A DNA stretch of 5,265 nucleotides from positions 1 to 5,265 of the forward strand of contig CAUSFO010000085.1 of assembly GCA_963530895.1 (NCBI GenBank), given 5' to 3'. The position numbers and the translations under genes are program-made. The notes under the pieces are model-generated. The model did no database searches. It saw nothing but the letters and a program-made list of their open reading frames with translations, and was not told the origin of the DNA. This document shows, one piece after another, positions 1-5,265 of the stretch (positions are counted from its first letter, which is position 1; every line of letters begins with the position of its first letter). This stretch comes from JABCPE02 sp963530895 (GTDB taxonomy: Bacteria > Bacteroidota > Bacteroidia > Flavobacteriales > Weeksellaceae).

Positions 1-702
1 ATAATTATGATTATACAAATCTGTGAACTTTTTAAGTTGTGCATCAGAAATTGTAAGAACTTCTTTGAACACTATCCAGTTCATCCCTTGTGAACAAGGT
101 GGAGTTGTAAGTGATCCTGTATAGTTATAATATTTTTTGTTGGCAGGCAACATAGCCAACGGATTTATTGTATTATTTGTAGCAACTTCTTGATTTTTAA
201 CACTTGGGAATGAATTGATATACTGAGCGAACTGAGCATTATCTGCTCCTCCTCCTTTAATCAACAACCCTAAAATAACGATAGCTCCTGTTGCCTCATT
301 TTGGTGAACAAAATGCACTTCAAGTGGAGAGAAATTCCCATCTATAGAGTGCTCACTATGTCCATGATAATGGAATTGTTTAAGTTTATAGGCAACACCA
401 TTGTAGGTGATACTACTTTTTCCATCTGTATTAATTTGCACAGTATGCCCATTGTTCACAGCCTTAGCAGAAAATGCTGAATAATTAAAAGTAATCGCTG
501 GAAGTGTCGCCTTTGTAGTCGCAGTAGTTACAATGTTAATCGGCGACTGAACCAATCCTGCACACTCAGAATACCCTTGATTATGCCAATTAGGATTTTC
601 ATAATCCCAGTGAGCTTGTTTAGAATCAGGAATTTGAACTTCCTCATCTCTTGAACACGCAGCGAGAGCTAAAAAAGCTCCACATAAAAGAACCTTTCTC
701 AT
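1..702 (-). CDS. cah: Alpha-class carbonic anhydrase, exported lipoprotein (C-terminus cut by window edge)
   Basis: This enzyme family interconverts CO2 and bicarbonate using a zinc ion held by three histidines. I read 234 codons from the ATG at 702 to the window edge with no stop. Family motifs appear in order: QSPINI (52-57), NNGH (83-86) with the likely proton-shuttle His86, zinc ligands His111 and His113 in FHYH, SEH (116-118), the third zinc ligand His130 in EVHFVH, and SLTTPPC (197-203) followed by Trp209. Cys47 and Cys203 are placed to form the disulfide common in exported bacterial members. The N-terminus is a short lipoprotein signal (MRKVLLCGAFLALAAC) with lipobox LAAC and lipidated Cys16. 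The acidic SRDEE after it resembles the surface-export signal of flavobacterial lipoproteins, so an outer-surface location is plausible but inferred. The reading stops at HNY, where the family usually continues with RPxQ and a short tail, so about 15-25 residues are probably missing. The gene lies downstream of the tRNA terminator and has its own likely promoter. The symbol follows general usage for bacterial alpha enzymes. Confidence 0.95.
   Translation of the reverse strand, partial: MRKVLLCGAFLALAACSRDEEVQIPDSKQAHWDYENPNWHNQGYSECAGLVQSPINIVTTATTKATLPAITFNYSAFSAKAVNNGHTVQINTDGKSSITYNGVAYKLKQFHYHGHSEHSIDGNFSPLEVHFVHQNEATGAIVILGLLIKGGGADNAQFAQYINSFPSVKNQEVATNNTINPLAMLPANKKYYNYTGSLTTPPCSQGMNWIVFKEVLTISDAQLKKFTDLYNHNY
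655..702 (-). other. Lipoprotein signal peptide of the carbonic anhydrase
   Basis: Codons 1-16 encode a basic start (MRK), a hydrophobic core and the lipobox LAAC ending in Cys16. Signal peptidase II would cleave before Cys16. Residues 17-21 (SRDEE) are acidic. In the Bacteroidota, acidic residues just after the cysteine are known to send lipoproteins to the cell surface, so the enzyme may face outward. The lipobox is seen directly; the final location is inference. Confidence 0.85.
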
Positions 703-745
703 AATGTTATAATTTAAATTTTTGATTGTTTTAGTTTTTAAATAC

Positions 746-780
746 AAAGAAACCTTTACTTATGTTATGTTTGTTTCTTT
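746..780. repeat. Inverted repeat in the carbonic anhydrase leader
   Basis: AAAGAAAC at 746-753 and GTTTCTTT at 773-780 are perfect 8-base inverted arms around a 19-base spacer. They lie in the predicted 5' leader, just after the likely transcription start. This could be a weak RNA hairpin or a regulator site. In DNA this AT-rich it could also be chance. Confidence 0.3.
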
Positions 781-789
781 TAATCATTG

Positions 790-797
790 CAAATATA
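790..797 (-). promoter_or_regulatory. Probable -7 promoter box of the carbonic anhydrase gene
   Basis: The minus strand reads TATATTTG, a full match to the Bacteroidota -7 box TAnnTTTG. Transcription would start near 783 and give a leader of about 80 bases. I see no clear TTTG or TTG 17-23 bases further upstream, so the -33 element is weak or absent. That keeps the confidence moderate. Confidence 0.5.
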
Positions 798-863
798 ACT
801 GAGGTTTTTATAAAATATTATACTTAATCATATGATAAAAATCATGTTTTCAAAAAATATTAG

Positions 864-907
864 TTTTAAAAAAATAAATAGCTCCAAGGAAATTCCTTAG
901 AGCTATT
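864..907 (-). terminator. Rho-independent terminator after tRNA-Cys
   Basis: The arms AATAGCTC (877-884) and GAGCTATT (900-907) are perfect complements. The helix continues inward through AAGGA/TCCTT (886-890 with 894-898) after one C-A mismatch. Read on the minus strand, the hairpin is followed by a T-rich run, seen on the plus strand as the A-rich bases at about 867-878. It starts a few bases after the mature 3' end of the tRNA, so it ends that transcript and separates it from the carbonic anhydrase gene. Confidence 0.9.
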
Positions 908-911
908 ATTG

Positions 912-982
912 AGGTTCCGAGCGGATTCGAACCGCTGTAGATGGTTTTGCAGACCACTGCCTAGCCGCTCGGCCACGGAACC
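912..982 (-). tRNA. tRNA-Cys (anticodon GCA)
   Basis: The minus strand folds into a full cloverleaf of 71 bases. The acceptor arms are GGTTCCG and CGGAACC (7 pairs). The D arm has GCC/GGC. The anticodon stem GTGGT/ACCAT (one G-U pair) closes the loop CTGCAAA with anticodon GCA. The T stem AGCGG/CCGCT closes TTCGAAT. The discriminator base is T, which cysteinyl-tRNA synthetase expects. The 3' CCA is not encoded: the bases after the discriminator are CAA, so CCA must be added by the nucleotidyltransferase. It stands alone, with its own promoter and terminator. Confidence 0.98.
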
Positions 983-996
983 ATTTTTGAATGGTG

Positions 997-1028
997 CAAA
1001 AGTAGTAAAAGTTTTTTATTTAATCAAA
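997..1028 (-). promoter_or_regulatory. Promoter of tRNA-Cys (Bacteroidota type)
   Basis: On the minus strand, TTTG (1025-1028) is followed by a 20-base spacer and TACTTTTG (997-1004). This matches the Bacteroidota sigma-A consensus TTTG-N(17-23)-TAnnTTTG at every defined position. Transcription would begin near 990, giving a leader of only about 8 bases before the mature tRNA, as expected for a tRNA gene. It is the best promoter in the window and the main clue to the phylum. Confidence 0.85.
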
Positions 1029-1107
1029 ATATTGATAGATATTTTTCCATTTGAAATTAACCAACTGATTATCAAACATATTAATAAATCTATTTTTACT
1101 TTTAAAA

Positions 1108-1115
1108 TAAATTTG
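1108..1115 (+). promoter_or_regulatory. Candidate -7 promoter box for the ABC-F gene
   Basis: TAAATTTG fits the -7 box TAnnTTTG and would start transcription near 1122, about 75 bases before the ATG at 1197. No -33 TTTG lies at the right distance. A near-match, GATATTTG at 1140-1147, lies closer to the gene with TTTG (1112-1115) 24 bases upstream, so the real box could be either one. Confidence 0.35.
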
Positions 1116-1196
1116 ACTTCTATTATGCTCTATTTTTCCGATATTTGGCGAGTAAAATAGGCGGAAGCAGACTTTAAATTAACTTTTTTCAGGAAA

Positions 1197-3071
1197 ATGA
1201 ATTACATCAGCGTAGAAAACCTTACCAAAACATATGGCATCGTTACTTTATTTGAGGATATTTCTTTTAATATCAATGAAGGGGACAAAATCGCCATCGT
1301 TGCCAAAAACGGAAGCGGAAAAACTACTTTGCTCAATATCCTAATGAGTAAAGACTTTGCAGACAACGGGACAGTAGTCATCAATAAAGATATTCAAGTG
1401 GTTTTATTTGACCAAGAAATACACTTTGAGAGCGGACAGACCATCACAGAATTTATCATGAGTCTAGATTCGCCGCCTATGCAGGCATTGAGAAATTACC
1501 AAAAATCACTAACTTCTGATGATTCAGAATTTATGGAGCAGGCGTTCATAGAAATGGAAAACCAAAAAGCATGGGGGCTGGAAAACGAAATGAAACAAAT
1601 CCTCTCTCAGCTGAAAATAACCGACCTAAACGCCAAAATGGACAATCTCTCTGGTGGACAAATAAAACGCGTAGCCCTTGCCAAACTCCTGATAGAAACG
1701 AGAGTGGAGCACAAACACACACTGCTCATCATGGATGAACCTACCAACCACCTAGATGTGGATATGGTGGAATGGCTGGAACAATACCTATCCAGAGCCA
1801 TGGTTACCCTGCTTCTTGTAACGCACGACCGATATTTCCTAGATAGTGTGTGTGACATTATTTGGGAAATAGAAGACAAAAAACTCTATGTTCATCATGG
1901 TGCCTATGCCCAATATTTGGAAAACAAAAGTATAAGAGAAGAAAACCTAAATGCCACCATAGACAAAGCCAACAATCTCTACCGCAAGGAGCTGGAATGG
2001 ATGCGTAGACAACCAAAAGCCAGAACCACCAAATCCAAAAGCCGTATAGAAGCCTTCTACGAAACAGAGAAAACCGCCAAAATGGACACCAAAAAACAGG
2101 AATTGGAACTGGATTTCGGAATGAAAAGACTGGGAAAAAAGATTTTGGAACTGAGAAACATCAATAAAAAATTTGGAGATAAAATTATCTTGGATAATTT
2201 CAGTTATCAGTTTCAGCGAGGCGAAAAAGTAGGCATCATAGGAAAAAACGGCGTAGGAAAATCCACCCTACTGAATATCATTCAAGGATTAGAAACCTAC
2301 GACAGCGGAGAAATAGAAATAGGAGAAACTATTAAATTCGGGTATTTTTCACAAAAAGGACTTACCTACAAGGAAGACCAGCGCGTGATAGATTTCATGA
2401 AAGACATTGCGGAATATTATCCTCTTGCAAACGGGAAAAGTATCTCGGCATCACAGTTTTTGAAAATGTTTCTTTTCAATGAACAGACACAATACACCAC
2501 AATTTCTAACCTGAGCGGTGGCGAAAGAAGAAGACTGTATCTGATTTCTGTCCTCTTCCAAAACCCAAATTTCCTCATCTTTGATGAGCCGACTAATGAT
2601 TTAGACCTGCCTACGCTTACCGTACTAGAGAGTTTCCTCGCGCAGTTTCAGGGCTGCCTCATCATTGTTTCGCACGATAGGTATTTTATGGATAAAATTG
2701 TAGACCATTTGCTAGTTTTCGAAGGCGAAGGAAAAATCAAGGATTTCATCGGTTCTTTCACTGAATACAGAGACCAACTTGCCCAAAGCAAGAACACCAA
2801 GAAAAGCGAACCTGCCAAACCGACAGAAGAAAAACAAACTAAAAATACCAATTCCAAAAGGAAACTCAGCTTCAAGGAGCAAAAGGAATTGGAAAACATA
2901 GAAAAAGAAATGCCCGTTTTAAAGAAAAAACAAGATGAAATTTTAGAAAAACTGAATAATGAAACTGATTACAGCATTATTTCTGAACTTTCGCAGGAGC
3001 TGGAAGAAACCACCAGCCAATTAGAAGCCCACGAAATGCGCTGGCTGGAATTACAAGAAATTTTAGAGTAA
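1197..3071 (+). CDS. uup: ABC-F family ATPase, Uup-like (ribosome-associated)
   Basis: ABC-F proteins are soluble twin-ATPase proteins without membrane segments. They act on the ribosome, where the linker between the ATPase domains reaches toward the peptidyl-tRNA. Domain 1 has Walker A AKNGSGKT (36-43), signature LSGGQ (151-155), Walker B ending in Asp180-Glu181, and switch His210. The linker (about 238-310) is basic and carries ELEWMRRQPKAR, typical of Uup. Domain 2 has Walker A GKNGVGKS (349-356), signature LSGGE (439-443), Asp463-Glu464, and His493. A Lys/Glu/Thr-rich tether (about 530-557) leads to a C-terminal coiled coil (about 558-624), also a Uup trait. Both catalytic glutamates are present, so two active ATPase sites are likely. 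The first Walker A begins with Ala in place of the usual Gly. At 624 residues the protein is full length. The ATG at 1197 is chosen because MNYISVENLTKTYG is the normal family start. AGGA at 1191-1194 is too close to act as a Shine-Dalgarno. The exact subfamily is inferred from the linker and tail; a drug-resistance role is not indicated. Confidence 0.93.
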   Translation: MNYISVENLTKTYGIVTLFEDISFNINEGDKIAIVAKNGSGKTTLLNILMSKDFADNGTVVINKDIQVVLFDQEIHFESGQTITEFIMSLDSPPMQALRNYQKSLTSDDSEFMEQAFIEMENQKAWGLENEMKQILSQLKITDLNAKMDNLSGGQIKRVALAKLLIETRVEHKHTLLIMDEPTNHLDVDMVEWLEQYLSRAMVTLLLVTHDRYFLDSVCDIIWEIEDKKLYVHHGAYAQYLENKSIREENLNATIDKANNLYRKELEWMRRQPKARTTKSKSRIEAFYETEKTAKMDTKKQELELDFGMKRLGKKILELRNINKKFGDKIILDNFSYQFQRGEKVGIIGKNGVGKSTLLNIIQGLETYDSGEIEIGETIKFGYFSQKGLTYKEDQRVIDFMKDIAEYYPLANGKSISASQFLKMFLFNEQTQYTTISNLSGGERRRLYLISVLFQNPNFLIFDEPTNDLDLPTLTVLESFLAQFQGCLIIVSHDRYFMDKIVDHLLVFEGEGKIKDFIGSFTEYRDQLAQSKNTKKSEPAKPTEEKQTKNTNSKRKLSFKEQKELENIEKEMPVLKKKQDEILEKLNNETDYSIISELSQELEETTSQLEAHEMRWLELQEILE

Positions 3072-3090
3072 TATACTTTTCTATAAAAAT

Positions 3091-3123
3091 AAAATCCCGC
3101 TGCTGTTTAGCAAGCGGGATTTT
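3091..3123. terminator. Bidirectional terminator between the ABC-F gene and rpsA
   Basis: AAAATCCCGC (3091-3100) and GCGGGATTTT (3114-3123) are perfect arms, extended by the pair T3101-A3113, with possible inner pairing GCT/AGC around a GTTT loop. The hairpin is GC-rich in the middle and has T runs on both strands (about 3119-3129 for plus, about 3082-3094 for minus). It lies 20 bases after the ABC-F stop codon and about 20 bases after the rpsA stop, so it can end both convergent transcripts. Confidence 0.93.
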
Positions 3124-3143
3124 TTATTTAGAAATGGAATGGA

Positions 3144-4913
3144 TTATTTACCTCCGTCCATTTTCTTTTTCAATTCTGCAAGAGCATCAATGTCTCCAAG
3201 AGTTGTTTTTTCTTCGCTTGAAGAAGACTTAGCTGCAGCTTCTTTTACATTTTTCTTTTCTTCATCTCTGAAAAGACCTGTGTGAGAAACTACTACTCTC
3301 TTGAATTCTTTGTTGAACTCAATTACTTTAAACTGAGCTTCTTCTCCTTTCTTGATTTTAGAACCATCTTCTTTTTCTAACAATCTTGAAGGACAGAATG
3401 CTTCTACTTCTGCATCTTCGAACTGAACCTGAGCTCCTTTATCGAAAACATCTACTGCAGTTCCTGTATGTACAGTTCCTTCAGCGTATTTAGATTCGTA
3501 TTTGTCCCAAGGGTTTTCAGTCAATTGTTTGTGTCCAAGAGAAAGTCTTCTAGCTTCTGTATCAAGTTCTAGAACTACTACATCTAGTTTATCTCCTACA
3601 GCGCAGAACTCAGATGGATGCTTGATTTTCTTAGTCCAAGAAAGGTCAGAGATGTAGATAAGTCCGTCTATCCCTTCTTCTAATTCTACAAACACACCGA
3701 AGTTAGTAAAGTTTCTAACAGTTCCTTTGTGTTTAGAACCTACTGGATATTTAGACTGGATGTCAGCCCATGGATCTGGAGTCAATTGCTTGATACCCAA
3801 TGAAATTTTTCTTTCATCTTTATCCAAAGTAAGCACTACTGCTTCTACCTCATCACCGATTTTCACGAAATCTCCTGCACTTCTAAGGTGAGTAGACCAA
3901 GACATTTCAGAAACATGGATAAGTCCTTCTACACCTGGAGCGATTTCTACGAAAGCACCGTAGTCAGCAAGAACTACTACTTTTCCTTTTACTTTGTCTC
4001 CTACTTTTAGGTCAGCAGAAAGAGCTTCCCACGGATGTGGTTCTAGCTGTTTCATACCGAGCTGAATTCTTGTTTTCTCATCATCGAAATCAAGGATTAC
4101 CACTTTTACAGTTTGTCCTTCAGAAAGGAATTCTGATGGGTGGTTTACTCTTGACCAAGAAAGATCTGTGATGTGGATAAGTCCATCTACACCACCAAGG
4201 TCGATGAATACTCCGTAAGAAGTAATGTTTTTAACAGTTCCTTCTAGAACTTGTCCTTTCTCTAATTGAGAAATGATTTCTTTTTTCTGTCCTTCGATAT
4301 CAGCTTCGATAAGAGCTTTGTGAGAAACTACCACATTTTTGAACTCTGGGTTGATTTTCACTACTTTGAACTCCATCGTTTTTCCTACGAATTGGTCGTA
4401 GTCTTTGATAGGCTTCACATCGATCTGAGAACCTGGTAAGAATGCTTCGATACCGAAAACATCTACGATCATACCACCTTTTGTTCTAGACTTCACGAAA
4501 CCATTTACGATTTCACCAGACTGGTGGTATTCATTTACTTTATCCCAAGCTTTCAGCGTTCTTGCTTTTTTGTGAGAAAGCTGAAGCTGACCTGTTTTGT
4601 CTTCTCTTCTGTCTACCATTACTTCCACTTCATCACCTACTTTTAGGCCAGAGTTGTAACGGAATTCGTTGAGAGAAATCACTCCCTCAGACTTGAAGTT
4701 GATGTCTACGATAGCTTCTTTGTCTGTAAGTCTTACCACTTTCCCGATGATTACATCAGATTCGGAAAGGTCGTTCAAAGAACCTTTGTAGATTTCTTCT
4801 AATTCATTTTTTTCTTTTCTGTCCTCAGCGTTAAGACCAGACTCAAAAGAATCCCAGTCAAACTGCTCTGGAGCCACATTTTGGTTCATAAGAACCTCTT
4901 CTTGTTTTGACAT
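3144..4913 (-). CDS. rpsA: 30S ribosomal protein S1 (bS1), six S1 domains
   Basis: S1 is the large RNA-binding protein of the small ribosomal subunit. It captures and unfolds mRNA at initiation, which may matter more in this phylum because most mRNAs lack a Shine-Dalgarno. The 589 residues hold six S1 (OB-fold) repeats at about 53-115, 133-198, 220-288, 305-375, 392-462 and 479-545. Repeats 3 to 5 are the most canonical, with YGVFIDLGGVDGLIHITDLSW, YGAFVEIAPGVEGLIHVSEMSW and FGVFVELEEGIDGLIYISDLSW. Each of these three ends in a KQL-x(3)-PW hinge. Repeats 1, 2 and 6 are more divergent, as usual in S1. The N-terminus (1-50) is acidic. The C-terminal tail (546-589) is charged, with a Ser/Ala-rich stretch, and ends LKKKMDGGK. 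The ATG at 4913 gives the longest reading; Met9 (4887-4889) is a possible but less likely start. No Shine-Dalgarno is placed usefully: AAGGAA at 4931-4936 is 17 bases away. The gene has its own promoter and a structured leader, and stops before a shared terminator. Confidence 0.98.
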   Translation of the reverse strand: MSKQEEVLMNQNVAPEQFDWDSFESGLNAEDRKEKNELEEIYKGSLNDLSESDVIIGKVVRLTDKEAIVDINFKSEGVISLNEFRYNSGLKVGDEVEVMVDRREDKTGQLQLSHKKARTLKAWDKVNEYHQSGEIVNGFVKSRTKGGMIVDVFGIEAFLPGSQIDVKPIKDYDQFVGKTMEFKVVKINPEFKNVVVSHKALIEADIEGQKKEIISQLEKGQVLEGTVKNITSYGVFIDLGGVDGLIHITDLSWSRVNHPSEFLSEGQTVKVVILDFDDEKTRIQLGMKQLEPHPWEALSADLKVGDKVKGKVVVLADYGAFVEIAPGVEGLIHVSEMSWSTHLRSAGDFVKIGDEVEAVVLTLDKDERKISLGIKQLTPDPWADIQSKYPVGSKHKGTVRNFTNFGVFVELEEGIDGLIYISDLSWTKKIKHPSEFCAVGDKLDVVVLELDTEARRLSLGHKQLTENPWDKYESKYAEGTVHTGTAVDVFDKGAQVQFEDAEVEAFCPSRLLEKEDGSKIKKGEEAQFKVIEFNKEFKRVVVSHTGLFRDEEKKNVKEAAAKSSSSEEKTTLGDIDALAELKKKMDGGK

Positions 4914-4934
4914 AAAAATATCACTTTGTATTCC

Positions 4935-5026
4935 TTTTTTCTCAGTATTGGCGGTGCGTGGGACTGAAAAATCAGGAAGAAGTTAAGTATAAATTTTCTC
5001 TGTTTTCGCCAAAATTTCCCACAAAA
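4935..5026 (-). promoter_or_regulatory. Structured 5' leader of rpsA, possible autoregulatory element
   Basis: The predicted rpsA leader is about 113 bases. On the minus strand TTTTTCAGT (4963-4971) pairs with ACTGA-G-AAAA (4937-4946), nine pairs with one bulged G. They enclose a GC-rich 16-base loop (4947-4962) that stands out in AT-rich DNA. Two blocks of the loop, CCCAC (4958-4962) and CGCCAA (4948-4953), are exact complements of GTGGG (5018-5022) and TTGGCG (5007-5012) near the start of the same transcript. Five T bases (U in RNA) sit directly before the start codon. S1 represses its own mRNA in E. coli; a similar role here is inference. Confidence 0.45.
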
Positions 5027-5032
5027 ACGCTG

Positions 5033-5040
5033 CAAAGATA
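5033..5040 (-). promoter_or_regulatory. Probable -7 promoter box of rpsA
   Basis: The minus strand reads TATCTTTG, a full match to TAnnTTTG, and it is the only such match upstream of rpsA on this strand. Transcription would start near 5026. No TTTG is found 17-23 bases upstream; the nearest (5071-5074) is 30 bases away. The -33 position is occupied instead by a palindrome at 5054-5067. Confidence 0.6.
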
Positions 5041-5053
5041 ATCTTTTTTTTGA

Positions 5054-5067
5054 ATTAAAGCTTTAAT
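5054..5067. repeat. Perfect 14-base palindrome in the rpsA promoter
   Basis: ATTAAAGCTTTAAT is identical on both strands and is centred about 34 bases upstream of the predicted rpsA start, where the -33 element would lie. It could be a binding site for a dimeric regulator. It is AT-rich and short, so chance is a real alternative. Confidence 0.35.
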
Positions 5068-5265
5068 AATCAAAGTTTTTCTTTTTTTTATTTAAATCCA
5101 TTTTCAAAAAAGTTGTTTTTTCTTGGTTTTAGAATTTAAATCATTGAAAAACAAATTATTTCTAAAAACTCTACTCTTACACTCCAAAAAAACCATATAA
5201 ACAAGCGTTTTTTCTATTTTAATGAAAAAATATTGTAAAAAATTTTTAAATTTGTACGAATAATT
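5068..5265. other. AT-rich intergenic stretch upstream of rpsA
   Basis: Together with the rpsA leader and promoter this makes 352 bases with no gene. I see no tRNA, no convincing small reading frame, no direct repeat and no GC-containing terminator hairpin in 5068-5246. The only signal is a candidate promoter box near the right edge. Confidence 0.6.
5247..5254 (+). promoter_or_regulatory. Candidate -7 box for a gene beyond the right edge
   Basis: TAAATTTG matches TAnnTTTG and is followed by TACGA; transcription would begin near 5261 and run out of the window, divergent from rpsA. The -33 region is poor (no TTTG at the right distance), and the target gene is not visible. Confidence 0.35.

Noticed and set aside
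909..1160. 83-residue plus-strand reading frame
   Set aside because: It begins inside the tRNA-Cys gene on the opposite strand and runs through the tRNA promoter and AT-rich spacer. Its protein has no family-like character, so it is a chance frame.
1191..1194. AGGA as a Shine-Dalgarno for the ABC-F gene
   Set aside because: It is only two bases from the ATG, too close to work, and the phylum rarely uses such sites.
1202..2899. Three minus-strand reading frames (1202-1384, 1607-1879, 2648-2899)
   Set aside because: All lie antisense within the well-supported ABC-F gene and their Ser/Leu-rich proteins are the usual shadow of its coding strand.
1197..3071. ABC-F gene as an antibiotic-resistance protein (Vga, Msr or OptrA type)
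   Set aside because: The linker motif ELEWMRRQPKAR and the C-terminal coiled coil point to the housekeeping Uup group, and nothing nearby suggests transfer.
4887..4889. Met9 as the true start of rpsA
   Set aside because: The ATG at 4913 is in frame and gives a reasonable N-terminus, and no better initiation signal precedes Met9. It cannot be excluded without conservation data.
5237..5246. AAAAATTTTT self-complementary run near the right edge
   Set aside because: A simple A/T run is expected in this base composition and has no other supporting signal.
1..5265. Undescribed multi-gene system, defence island, mobile element or CRISPR array
   Set aside because: All genes are recognised core or common functions. 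There are no transposase or integrase motifs, no spaced direct repeats, no terminal inverted repeats, and no target duplication beside the tRNA gene.

Overview
The window looks like ordinary chromosome from a flavobacterium in the Bacteroidota, most likely near the Chryseobacterium / Elizabethkingia group (Weeksellaceae). The reasons are AT-rich intergenic DNA, several promoter boxes of the Bacteroidota form TAnnTTTG, no well-placed Shine-Dalgarno sequences before the genes, a tRNA gene without an encoded CCA end, and the character of the proteins: an exported lipoprotein carbonic anhydrase, a Uup-like ABC-F ATPase and a six-domain ribosomal protein S1. The genus is an inference from style, not from a database match.

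Layout, left to right. Positions 1-702 (minus strand) hold an alpha-class carbonic anhydrase with a lipoprotein signal, cut by the window edge just before its last conserved C-terminal motif. Positions 703-863 hold its leader and probable promoter. Positions 864-907 are a hairpin terminator for the tRNA-Cys gene (912-982, minus), which has a textbook Bacteroidota promoter at 997-1028. Divergent from the tRNA, 1197-3071 (plus) encodes a complete Uup-type ABC-F ATPase. It converges on rpsA (3144-4913, minus), and the two share a bidirectional terminator at 3091-3123. The last 352 bases hold the rpsA leader (with a hairpin and possible long-range pairing), the rpsA promoter and an AT-rich stretch. 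Near the right edge is a candidate promoter pointing out of the window.

Three of the four genes (tRNA-Cys, Uup-like ABC-F, S1) serve translation, but each has its own promoter or terminator, so they are neighbours rather than an operon. The carbonic anhydrase is unrelated and acts outside the inner membrane.

I found no mobile element, CRISPR array, phage gene, toxin-antitoxin pair or defence system, and no sign of a new multi-gene system. The part most worth a second look is the rpsA upstream region. It has a leader hairpin whose GC-rich loop is complementary in two blocks to the start of the same transcript, and a perfect 14-base palindrome where the -33 promoter element should be. Both are compatible with regulation of S1 synthesis, but neither is proved here.
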